DNA of 64,000 nucleotides from Apostichopus japonicus. Its lineage: Eukaryota; Echinodermata; Holothuroidea; Aspidochirotida; Stichopodidae. A program made the position numbers and the translations under genes. The notes below the pieces were generated by a model. It ran no database searches. It was not told the DNA's origin and saw nothing but the letters and a program-made list of their open reading frames with translations. The stretch is from assembly GCF_037975245.1 (NCBI RefSeq), contig NC_092569.1, positions 30,008,168-30,072,167 on the forward strand. Direction: 5' to 3'. This document shows, piece by piece, positions 36,109-45,863 of this stretch; position 1 is the first letter of the stretch; each line of letters opens with the position of its first letter.

Positions 36109-39100
36109 TTAACCATATAATGTTTGCAACATCCTGCCTGGATTGCCTGTAATGTTCAATCCCTTTTCATGGAGAAAATTCATTATTTCCCCTGTGTTGG
36201 AATATTTTCCTACATTCCACCAAAAATCATGACTCTTAAAGCCTGTTGGAAAACATGGTGTCTGATAGGTGACCAGAACCTGTAATTCACCCAATTTGTA
36301 TCGAGCACGTTGGACTTTCATGTCTCCTTGTGGAGCATTTGCAAAAACTTTCTTTTGCCTTAATATGCTATCTTTAATGGAAGGATATGGAAGTGCTAAT
36401 CCTTCATTATGTGCTCTATTCTCTAGAAAGGATGCAACATTCATTGGCTTAGTAGTCATAAGACACATGATGTGATCTGAAGTTACCCCTGGCAAAATGT
36501 TACCAAACTCATCATGAAACTCAATATGTGCATCTTGCATGACATTAACATTTTCTGCATTAGAAGTGTTACTACTCAAAACATTTCTCATTCGTGCAAC
36601 CTTTTCACTTGATGAACCCTTTGTTTTCAAGACATTTCGCAATTTCTGAATGTTGGTGATATTCTTAGTCTCAGAAGATGCTCTTACAAAACATGGTTTA
36701 AGCCTGTTATAATTGAATACATCACTAAGAATTTCTCCTTTGAGAGTGGCCAACAAATAATGAGTCCTATCCAAAACTTGATGGATCACTAGTGGTCCAC
36801 ACCATTCTGCAGCAATTTTGCGAGAGTTCGCAGTCAAGGAGGAAGACGTTGGCTTATATAGATACACTAATTGACCCGTTGAATAAATTGCACCTTTGTC
36901 CAGTTTTGCACTTATCTTAACATTTTGAGCATCTTGTTGCTTCTTTTGCAAGACCAACATTACCCTAGACAAATGATCAAATCGTTTCTTTAACAATGCA
37001 GCATATTCTCCATGAGATTGTGATAATCCTGCCATTGGATTGAATGATAAATTTGTAAGATTTGGTGGCTTACGTCCAAATGCAAGTTCAAATGGGCTAT
37101 AGCTACCTAACTGAGGAGAGGAAAATGTGTTATATGCATAGGCTGATGTTGGGACAAATCGTACCCAATCCGTACCAAACTGATTCAAGTTCACTTTGAG
37201 GAAATTTGAAAGAGTCTGAATGTGTCTTTCAACCTGTAAGCTTCCATGATTGCTTACACTGATGAACTTTTGTTCAATGCCTAAAGCTTTACTTAAGAGC
37301 TCCACTAATTTTCCTGTAAGAGAAGCTGCCGCATCACTTATGATACAAGACGGTGGACCAAAGGTTGTAACTACCCTCTGCAATAATGCTTCACATATTG
37401 TTTCAGCATCAAGAGTCTTAAGAGAAACACATACAACAAATCTAGTGATCTCATCACAAACAACCATCAAATGTTTAAATCCTGTAGCCGTCATGGGCAT
37501 AGTCTTGAAATCCAGACTAAGTCTGTCAAAAGGACGATAAGAATCAGGAATGCGAGCATGATATTGTCTCAATTTGTCCGGTTTCTTACGGAATTCTTGA
37601 CAACGGAGACATGCCTGAATATAATTACTGATGCGTTGAAACATATTGCGCAGATAGAAATGCTGTCTAATGGTCAAATATGTACGCATTACACCCTGAT
37701 GATTACTTAACAAGTCATCATGATAACGAGATATTATCTGTTCTACCATAGTCTCAGGTACGACTAACTGAAGAGTCATCTTAGCATCATTAGTCTCATG
37801 CAAAAATATCCTGAATAACAAACTATTACATAACAAATAATCCTCTGCTTGAGAACGAACAGTTCTAGCATGCTTAGCATTACTTGGAATAATGTCATGT
37901 GCAAGAAAATCATAAATTGGTTTGTAGTAAGGACAAGTTTGTTGTTGAATTTGCAACTCTTTTACATCAAATGGCAGATCATAGTTTTTGATCAGCTTTC
38001 CTTGAATTGCCTTCATGACTTTATTCAATTCCTTTTGTTTTGGAATGTGCCCTGTAACCAAATGATCAATGTTTGTTATTACTGGCTTCGGCTGAGCAAA
38101 TAATTCTGGAGGTGGTTCTCTGATTACCTCTTGCACTCTATGTCTACTCTGATCCACTAATCTTGGCTCTGAAGGTTGAGAAACACTTGTAAAATTTGGC
38201 CCAACTAATATGTCAGGACTATATGTATGTCTATTTTCACTCGGCATAGTAATAGGTCTTTGAATATATGTTTCTCTCTTATCAGTAGAAATTACTGGTG
38301 TAGTCCTCTTCTGTGACTCAGATTGTGGTCTCTGTGTAGCATGCTCATTAGAATGTGTTGCCTTAGGAATGGATGTCCTATTAACTCTATTTGTTGATTC
38401 TTTGGCTGGGGAATCCTGCTTGGACTCCTTAATGAATTTATTTGGAAAGAAATCTGGAACTTTGACTCCCATTGACCTTGCCATTGACCTTGTCATGATT
38501 GGATTAAATGTCTCCTTCGGTGGAGTTGAAAAATCCTCACAAGAATTGACCTCTTGAGCAACCTGATCTATTTCAGAGTGAAATTCCTGTGGTGCTCTAG
38601 ACAAATAATCTGCCAAAACCAATTCTGAGCCCTTTCTATAACCAACCTGAAATGTATATTCTGATAATTTGAACAGAAGCTTACGTAAGCGTGAAGTTGC
38701 TGGTTCTTGTTTTGATTTAAACAATTCAACAATGGCTGAGTGATCAACATATGCCTCAAATTCTACATTTTGCAATAAATGTTTGAATGCTGTCACATTA
38801 ATAAATAGACCCATCATTTCTAATTCAGTTACACTATACCTCTGACATGCTGGTGGTAATATCTTAGAGTAATATGCAATAATATTCTCTTTGCCATTAA
38901 CTCTTTGTGTCAGGTATGATCCTGTTGCTACTCGTGATGTGTCGCTATATAATACAAAACGACCATATTTCTGTGGCATATGCAATATAGGTGGATTACA
39001 CAACAACTCTTTAATACTTTGAAATGCACACTGATGTTCCTCTGTCCATTTAAATACCTTTCTCTTACGACTCAAATGATGTAATGGTCTCAATAGTGCT

Positions 39101-41043
39101 TGAATATTTGGGAAAAACGAAGCCACATAATTAACTGCACCTACAAATCGTCTTACTGACTTAACATTGTGTGGTTTCGGTGTGTTCCTAATCGCTGCAC
39201 ATCTGTCATGCAAAGGTTGGATACAAGCCTCACCTTCTGGGGTTATTGAGAGCAAATGTCCCATATATCGGACTGAATTCTGAAAAATGCTACACTTTTT
39301 CGGAGAGATTTTCAATCCGTTGTCCATTAAAACCTTAAAAATTGCCTTTAGGTGTTGTTTGTGAGATCGTTTGTCTGCACTGTACACAATAATATCGTCA
39401 TGATGAGCAATACAGAACTTATTTGAATTTGGGATCGTTGCCAAAATATCATTAATTTGCGACTGAAAGATCGCTGGAGATAAATTCAATCCCTGTGGTA
39501 AGCGTTTATAATAATAATGCTTTCCTCCATGAAATGAAGCAATACCTGTATATTGTTGTGCATGAACACTAAGTGGCAGACAGAAGAATGCAGACTTTAA
39601 ATCAAGAACACCCAAAATTTTGGCTCCAGAGTACCCTATGGTACGGATAGTCTCATTCAGTAATGGAAATGGGTGATTGAGACGTTTTATTCTACTATTC
39701 AAGTAGCGAAAATCTGTGACAACCCTTTTGTCTTTTGTTCCCTTCTTTGGAATGAGGAAAACCGGTGAGGTATAAGACTGATGTCCTACCGCTAAGATTC
39801 CTAATCGCACTAATTTGTCAAGCTCACTGGCGACAATGACTTTGTCCTCATCTGAAAGTCTATAGGGACGTATGTAAAATGGCTCATCATTAGTAAGAGT
39901 AATATCAGCCTCATAATTTGGACAGTGAGATAATTCACCATAAAGAGAAAATGCATCTCTATGTGAGTCTAGAAATTCATAAATGCTTTCTGTTTCTGAA
40001 GCATTCAGAATACTTTGTTCCAAATTAATGTTTTCTCTCATGATTTCCTGTTCGGATTTGGAAACCAGGGGATCATCAGCTGTTAAATGTGGATATCGAT
40101 GTAAATTATATCGTGTGATTTCATCACGATTCTCTTTAGAGTTTGAATTGGTTCGAAAAAGAGACGGTTTTGCGATGTCTCTCATGACATTGAGAAAATC
40201 TAGAGAATCAGTAGGTATGTCTTCTGTGACCGTAATGATATCTGCTAAATTTAAATGAGCCACTGTGCGAGAAGGATTCAGACAAAATTTCTGGTTACCC
40301 ATGTTCCTTAGTAGAATCTTTGTTCTACCTTTATGCATTTTCACTAACATTCGTGAAGGACACATACGAGATATCAGAGGAAACGGTTTAATAACTACAT
40401 CTGCATTTCGTGCATATAGTGGAAGACGTCCCTGTACAGTAATGTATCTTTGCTGACCTGGGTAAATAACAAATCTCTGCACTGGCCTAAGGAAAACTTT
40501 GGCTTGTTTAATTCTAAAACAGTTTGTGGTAAAGTCCAAAGATCCATTCAATTCCTTCAGAGTATGACTACCTAATATTAAGTCAATACCTGTCAGGTTT
40601 GCAGCAGTTAAAGCAGAAAGCTGAAATTCATGACCCTGAATTTTGACCTGAAATGTTATCGTGCTATACGCATGAATAAACTGACCGTTACCCAACTTTA
40701 GGTTTACTACATCAACTGAGACTGGTTGTATAGAGGATAAATACTTTGAATTTTGCACTGTAGAAGAAGAAATGATAGAGCGTGTTGCTCCACTATCAAA
40801 CAACAATGAAATTCCTTTACCATCATGTAAAGTACCTCTTACAAAATTACGTGTGTCCAGTTGAATATCCACATTACGGTCGTTCCCTGTATATCTAGAA
40901 CTAGGAATATTACTATTCTTCCAAATATTGTTTGCTTTACGTTTCGATCTTCCTTTACTTGGTACTTTGTCTGGAGTCACTGTATGATGAGTGCAATCAT
41001 AAGTGCTCCCTACTGAAAATTCTGTGTTGGTACTCTCTTTACA
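36109..41043 (-). CDS. pol: Retrotransposon pol polyprotein
   Basis: An open frame of over 1620 codons, starting after a stop at 41044 and overlapping the gag end by about 34 bp in the -1 frame, so it is probably made by frameshifting; no own ATG is evident near the start. Counting from 40980: aspartic protease with DSGAT near residue 62; reverse transcriptase from about 370 to 570 with a VLDLKSAF box and an AHHDDI catalytic box near 528; RNase H from about 670 starting LYSDTS; integrase with an H-H-C-C zinc site near 1085-1125 and D, D, E at about 1158, 1215 and 1250, the last two separated by 34 residues. About 180 residues of unrecognised sequence follow the integrase C-terminal domain. 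Confidence 0.9.
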   Translation of the reverse strand, partial: CKESTNTEFSVGSTYDCTHHTVTPDKVPSKGRSKRKANNIWKNSNIPSSRYTGNDRNVDIQLDTRNFVRGTLHDGKGISLLFDSGATRSIISSSTVQNSKYLSSIQPVSVDVVNLKLGNGQFIHAYSTITFQVKIQGHEFQLSALTAANLTGIDLILGSHTLKELNGSLDFTTNCFRIKQAKVFLRPVQRFVIYPGQQRYITVQGRLPLYARNADVVIKPFPLISRMCPSRMLVKMHKGRTKILLRNMGNQKFCLNPSRTVAHLNLADIITVTEDIPTDSLDFLNVMRDIAKPSLFRTNSNSKENRDEITRYNLHRYPHLTADDPLVSKSEQEIMRENINLEQSILNASETESIYEFLDSHRDAFSLYGELSHCPNYEADITLTNDEPFYIRPYRLSDEDKVIVASELDKLVRLGILAVGHQSYTSPVFLIPKKGTKDKRVVTDFRYLNSRIKRLNHPFPLLNETIRTIGYSGAKILGVLDLKSAFFCLPLSVHAQQYTGIASFHGGKHYYYKRLPQGLNLSPAIFQSQINDILATIPNSNKFCIAHHDDIIVYSADKRSHKQHLKAIFKVLMDNGLKISPKKCSIFQNSVRYMGHLLSITPEGEACIQPLHDRCAAIRNTPKPHNVKSVRRFVGAVNYVASFFPNIQALLRPLHHLSRKRKVFKWTEEHQCAFQSIKELLCNPPILHMPQKYGRFVLYSDTSRVATGSYLTQRVNGKENIIAYYSKILPPACQRYSVTELEMMGLFINVTAFKHLLQNVEFEAYVDHSAIVELFKSKQEPATSRLRKLLFKLSEYTFQVGYRKGSELVLADYLSRAPQEFHSEIDQVAQEVNSCEDFSTPPKETFNPIMTRSMARSMGVKVPDFFPNKFIKESKQDSPAKESTNRVNRTSIPKATHSNEHATQRPQSESQKRTTPVISTDKRETYIQRPITMPSENRHTYSPDILVGPNFTSVSQPSEPRLVDQSRHRVQEVIREPPPELFAQPKPVITNIDHLVTGHIPKQKELNKVMKAIQGKLIKNYDLPFDVKELQIQQQTCPYYKPIYDFLAHDIIPSNAKHARTVRSQAEDYLLCNSLLFRIFLHETNDAKMTLQLVVPETMVEQIISRYHDDLLSNHQGVMRTYLTIRQHFYLRNMFQRISNYIQACLRCQEFRKKPDKLRQYHARIPDSYRPFDRLSLDFKTMPMTATGFKHLMVVCDEITRFVVCVSLKTLDAETICEALLQRVVTTFGPPSCIISDAAASLTGKLVELLSKALGIEQKFISVSNHGSLQVERHIQTLSNFLKVNLNQFGTDWVRFVPTSAYAYNTFSSPQLGSYSPFELAFGRKPPNLTNLSFNPMAGLSQSHGEYAALLKKRFDHLSRVMLVLQKKQQDAQNVKISAKLDKGAIYSTGQLVYLYKPTSSSLTANSRKIAAEWCGPLVIHQVLDRTHYLLATLKGEILSDVFNYNRLKPCFVRASSETKNITNIQKLRNVLKTKGSSSEKVARMRNVLSSNTSNAENVNVMQDAHIEFHDEFGNILPGVTSDHIMCLMTTKPMNVASFLENRAHNEGLALPYPSIKDSILRQKKVFANAPQGDMKVQRARYKLGELQVLVTYQTPCFPTGFKSHDFWWNVGKYSNTGEIMNFLHEKGLNITGNPGRMLQTLYG

Positions 41044-41967
41044 TTAGCCTCCATTTCATGGCTTAGGCGAATTTGGCAGTATTGTGCAAAATGACCTCGA
41101 TTTTGACAGTAGTAACATGTGATTGAAGGATTAAAATACGGTAACCTTCTCCTGTTATTATTCTGACCTGTCCTAGGACCACGAGAATCACGAGAACTAT
41201 ATCTTTGCCTCATCTCTTTTGGATTGTCTTGCGATTCTGACCTACGTGACTGATCAAACTTGGTTTCTAATTCCTGAATTTTGGTACACAACTCGTGTAT
41301 CTCAGAAGATGCAGAAATAGTAGGAGTCTGAACAGAAGACGCTTTGTCATGCATTGCCATAAATAGTTCGGAAGAAGCTGGGGGTTGACTTTGTATTTGT
41401 AAGTCAAAATAGCACTGTACTTTCATGACCAAATCTGCAATTGTTGCTTGTGGTGATGCAGACATTAACACTGCTGAGCGACATTGCATAGGCAGGGTCG
41501 AGATGAATTTATCTCTAATTTGGTCCTCGCCATAACTTAATTGTGCTGCAGCTTTGGAAATTTTGGCCAAATGAGCTTGAGCTGTATCACCTGGCGTATA
41601 GCTTAATGCGTGAAATGCCTGTGATTTAGCGTAGGAAGAAGTGCCTGGACTGAAACGAGCAAGGAATTGCTTGCGCAGATCAGCAATAGTTGAAATTTTT
41701 TTTCTTTTCAATCCAGAGTCTGGCCTGGCCTTTAAGTGTTCGCTTAAATATGCGACATATTTCATTAAATTCTTCCGCTACAGCCTCAGGGGTGGTTTGG
41801 GACGGCAATTTATGCACTTCTAAATAATCTTCAAATCCCAAATAATGAGCTTCGGCTAAATCTGCATCAATTACATCGCCCTGAAATCGTGATGGCAAAA
41901 AATCAGTGGGCCTATGTTTCTGCATAACATTAACAGAGGTAGAAGTTTCCTGTTTACTGACGGACAT
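41010..41967 (-). CDS. gag: Retrotransposon gag, interrupted by a one-base shift
   Basis: The ATG at 41967 opens a frame that runs to 41680; the next frame, entered over an A-run at 41696-41703, continues to 41010. Together they look like one structural protein of about 318 residues. The C-terminal part carries a CCHC zinc knuckle, CYYCQNRGHFAQYC, used for RNA packaging in this family, after a basic serine- and arginine-rich stretch. A shift inside the capsid-like part is not the usual gag-pol recoding place. It may be a mutation, a sequencing error in the homopolymer or real recoding. Confidence 0.8.
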
Positions 41968-42647
41968 TATGCCGCATACAATCCTAGGCTAGTTACGAGT
42001 TTACAACATGAGCCTTTACTTAATTGAACACACTATCGACCGCAATTAAATACAAATAACAAATATGCAATACATGGACACGATTAAAATAACTTATCGG
42101 CACACTCTGATCTCAAATAGGGGTTGGGATACAAATTGGCATGATTTCACTCACCCTTAAGTTTAACTAAGAACTGGTAGTGGAACTGCAAACGACGATT
42201 GAAGTCCCTCGGTTAGTAGTAGTAGTAGTAGTAGCAGCAGGTAGGTAGTAGCAGGTAGGCCTACATCTCGTATACTGCAGATTCGTTCGCCGTTTACATC
42301 GGGTCGAGTCTAGGCTTAGATCGCGAAAATGTTCAGTTCTGATGTTTAGAGCTGTAGTATTCTAAGTACTAGTTGCGCGAACGTTCAAACGCGAACTGCA
42401 TGCTGGGTTGATTAATCGTTAGTGTACAGATCAGTGGTTCCGGTGTACAGACTTAGGCCAGTATAGGCTGACTTCCCTCGTAGAGTGTGTATGTTAGGCT
42501 AGGTCGTGAACATACGATGTGTTCCTCGTTAGGTCTTCGGGCCAAAAAAAAAAAAAATCACCTGTTCGTTATTGAACGTAACGAACGAAAGTTGTGAAAA
42601 GTTCCGTTACCGTTTTGTTCCTGAAAGAAAGCAACCGATCTCCACCA
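41968..42647 (-). other. Retrotransposon 5' leader
   Basis: 680 bp between primer binding site and gag. Holds a TAG/GTA trinucleotide tract at about 42214-42240 and no open frame. Confidence 0.65.
42631..42647 (-). other. Primer binding site
   Basis: Minus-strand TGGTGGAGATCGGTTGC follows the LTR with no spacer. TGG pairs with the CCA end of a tRNA; the tRNA was not identified. Confidence 0.7.
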
Positions 42648-43372
42648 TGTAATATTGTGACGAGCCCGGCTCCTCCGCTAGTGATAGTATATCGGGACTC
42701 GCGATAGAAAGGTACTGGGATATCTTGATGCCGTATTTATGCTTCTTCAGGAGATGTCTCGAACGGAAGAAAACAATGACTTCACACAAAAAACAATTTG
42801 ACGAGATAGGATTTGATTTGATGATTCGGTATAATTTCTTCTCTGTCGATTCTCTTTACAAATACAACTAAATTACAATGATTTGACTTGACTTGACTCC
42901 GTCAATTAAACAATTAGAAAGAGTGATGAAATGGTGACGAAGCAACGAACTGATCACGGAACGCTGACGGAGTGATAAATTTCTGACCTCCTTTTTCTTT
43001 TAAACCTTACTTCCATAAAAATCTCACTGCGCATAATCAGTAGGCAGCCAATAACCTGACCATCCTGTATTAACTTAATGATATAAAAATAAGTGCACTG
43101 GCACTGATCTGCCCTGATTGGTTGGGAGTTTGGAAGTCCATCCCCTTTCTATGGAAACTTCCATACCACGTGAGAGAACCTTCTCGAATGTTCCACAGAC
43201 ATAATGGAATCTATTTTGGGAAAAGGCCCTGTACCAAGATTCAATAAGATAGTTAAAAACTTCTCGTGGGAAAACTGAATCCATGACCTAGATAAATACA
43301 TAAGAGGCCTGTAAGGTATCTCGATGGAGTTTTTCGGTAACATCAAAGAGATGGTATTACTATTTCATAACA
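42648..43372 (-). repeat. 5' LTR (element orientation)
   Basis: 725 bp copy. The primer binding site begins directly after its inner end. This LTR should carry the promoter for gag-pol transcription toward lower coordinates. Confidence 0.93.
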
Positions 43373-44059
43373 ATATATATTCAAAGGAGCATTGTTTGAC
43401 TTATAAAAAGGTAGGTTGATATTAGATTTTTCTATACAAATTTTTAAATGAAATTTATATCTAATAACCAGCAGAGGCAAAGCTAGAGCTTATTTGGAGG
43501 CGTAGAGCTACTTTATAGGCGTAGCTATAAGTGGTTAATTTAACAGTGGCCCCGTCTTCTCAGGGGGTCCAGATGGTTGGCTGCTAACAGTTTTAGCCAA
43601 CAGAGACACTGCCAGTCATGACTTTGCATGAATAATTTTTATTAATATCAGCATGCCTAAGCCATCCTATTATCTAGCTGACAGTGGCGTAGCTAGAGGT
43701 AGAGGAAAAGCTCTCCCTCCTACACACACAAAACATTTTCAAGGAAGAAAAATGGGACGGCAAGGAAAATTAAATAGCTATTATATATAATACTGGATAC
43801 ACTGAAAATAAAATTGGGTGTCAATTGACACCTTTCAAGTGTATAGGTGGTCTGGACACCATTTTCACGCATTTGAAACCCACAGTTCCTCACAATAACC
43901 CCTTCGTGAGTGTCATTCTTGCATCGCTCCGAGAATGCACATTCCTATGTTGACATCATTTGGGTGTAATCATCAATTTTACTCCGATAGATGTGTCAAA
44001 ATACACCACTGTGGTGGCCAGCAATAAGCCGGCTATGTGGAGTCAAAACAATTTGAGTG

Positions 44060-44222
44060 GGTCAGTTGACACATTTGGAATCAGCGTGACACTCTCTGAT
44101 ACTCATTTACATACTGGCACCTTTAGATACTCATAACGTGGGTCAAAGTAAGGCAGTAGGGTGGTCAGATGACACCTTTGAAAGGATGGAATCAGCGTGA
44201 CACTCTTTGGTACTCATTTGCC
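44060..44222. repeat. Short direct repeat
   Basis: AATCAGCGTGACACTCT followed by TACTCATTT occurs twice, about 113 bp apart (44079 and 44190), each preceded by a GGTCAG.TGACAC word. A GTGTCAATTGACACC word nearby at about 43818 suggests one repeat family. Confidence 0.5.
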
Positions 44223-45812
44223 TCGTGTACCGTAGTGACCGTACGTTGCTATGTTCCTGCCAAAAGCAAAGCGCGAAAACAGACTTCTTGGGCATGTTTA
44301 AGTACAATCTGTATATTTTACGTGCGTGCATAAGCGTTACGTGGGTGGGTAAGAACAGAAGTATAGTAGTGCTAGCCGGTTGCAAATGGATATGATGTTA
44401 TGTGATATACAGCAGCTTCGTTAAGCGTGACAGATAAACAGGTAATTTCAATTTACAAATTAATGTTATCATAAAATTATATTATTTGTATGGCATATAA
44501 ATAAGTATCATTCACATCGATTAATATAAAAGGCCTACAACATGAAACTTTTAAACAAACGAAAGCAGACATTATGGTAAGCCAAAGGCCGTTAGCCTAG
44601 CATAGTAAGTAGCAGTAGGTGTCTAATAGTCAATACTGTGTTAGACCAATACAAGATACTAGATGCTAGGCCTAGTTTAACTAGTTTGCAATCGCAGACC
44701 CTAATGTTATGCTAGGCTGCATATACCTCTGAAACAGAGTGAGCAGGCCGACTGTACAATATAAACAGTCATTAAGAATTTTCTAATATTGAATTAATAG
44801 GCTAGGCCCTACAGGACTTTAACACCTTGGAAAATTAACGGAGCAGTAGCAGAATACCAGTTCACGCGCAGACACAACCTAAGAGAGTAAGAAACATTAG
44901 CTACACCATCAAAGAAACCTCTCCCTTGCCCTTATCATCTACATCGTCGAATGACTTCTCAAATAAACAACTCCGCTATTGAACAGTGCTGGATATTTAT
45001 CAAAAGACACTTCTTAGTCCAGTCAATGCGTCTGTGGTGGCTACACCGGCTCCATCATCTACACTGTCAAATAATTTCTCCCTATTGATCAGCTTAGACA
45101 TTTATCAAAAAAGTCCAAATCCAATCAATATTCCTTGAGTGGCTACACCGTCTACACTGTCAAACGAAGCCTTTTGAGAACGTCACATCACACATATGGA
45201 ATATGTTTTCGTCATCTAGTCCTTTGAGTCAATGGTCTACTGATAACAAATGTGACTGTGTAGCCGCTTCACAGTGGACTGGTATTGTGCAATTAAGCCA
45301 AAGTAACCCACAGAAGGCTAGGCCTAGCCTAGGCCCTTATGTTGTTAAAACTCACAAAGGTATTGTTTTAGAATCAGTAACTGGAAGCAGAGCTATATGT
45401 TGACCCTAACCTCAATAGGCTAGGCCTACACTAACCTTGTTTCTAAGTGTACTAAGTTTCTAAGTTTTGTTTTCCCGAGTGAAAATGGCCGCCCCGAAAA
45501 ATAGTGGCGGCCCCTTTAAAGAAAACCCCGCGCCTTAAAAAAAAAATCAAACCCCTAGCTCGCTCTGAAAAACGTTGCCCATACCGGGCTTCCAAATGAA
45601 ATATATTTTTCCGACCCTCATTTTTGACCAATACACTAACAATCGGGTCGAAAACCGATTATTAAATATGTATATCCCATAACTTATGCAATGCACAACA
45701 TAAATCAGAACGCGCGACAAGTTCAATGCAATTTTAGTGTGTGAAATCCCTCACATGTAGTTAACCAGTATAAGTTCTCCTAAGACTTAGTGTAAGGGGC
45801 AGCCAAAGAAAC

Positions 45813-45863
45813 GTTTCTTAATTGAACACTAATAACCTTTTGCAACCAGTTCAATTAAGAAAC
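45813..45863. repeat. 15-bp perfect inverted repeat
   Basis: GTTTCTTAATTGAAC at 45813-45827 is inverted at 45849-45863 with a 21-bp spacer. Could form a hairpin; function unknown. Confidence 0.6.

Larger units (their letters stand above)
34090..43372 (-). mobile_element. Ty3/Gypsy-type LTR retrotransposon, full length
   Basis: A 9283-bp element between two 725-bp direct repeats that start TG and end CA. Inside, reading right to left: primer binding site beginning TGG, leader, gag with a zinc knuckle, pol with protease, reverse transcriptase, RNase H and integrase in that order, a noncoding 3' stretch and a polypurine tract. The order RT-RNase H-integrase is that of Ty3/Gypsy. A 4-bp ATAT duplication flanks it (34086-34089, 43373-43376), although the site is AT-rich. 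By eye the two LTRs are identical, so the insertion is recent. No envelope gene is seen. It lies upstream of gene A in the same orientation. Confidence 0.93.

Noticed and set aside
40978-40980. GTG as start codon of pol
   Set aside because: The frame is open further upstream to 41043 and animal genes rarely use GTG; frameshifting from gag is more likely.
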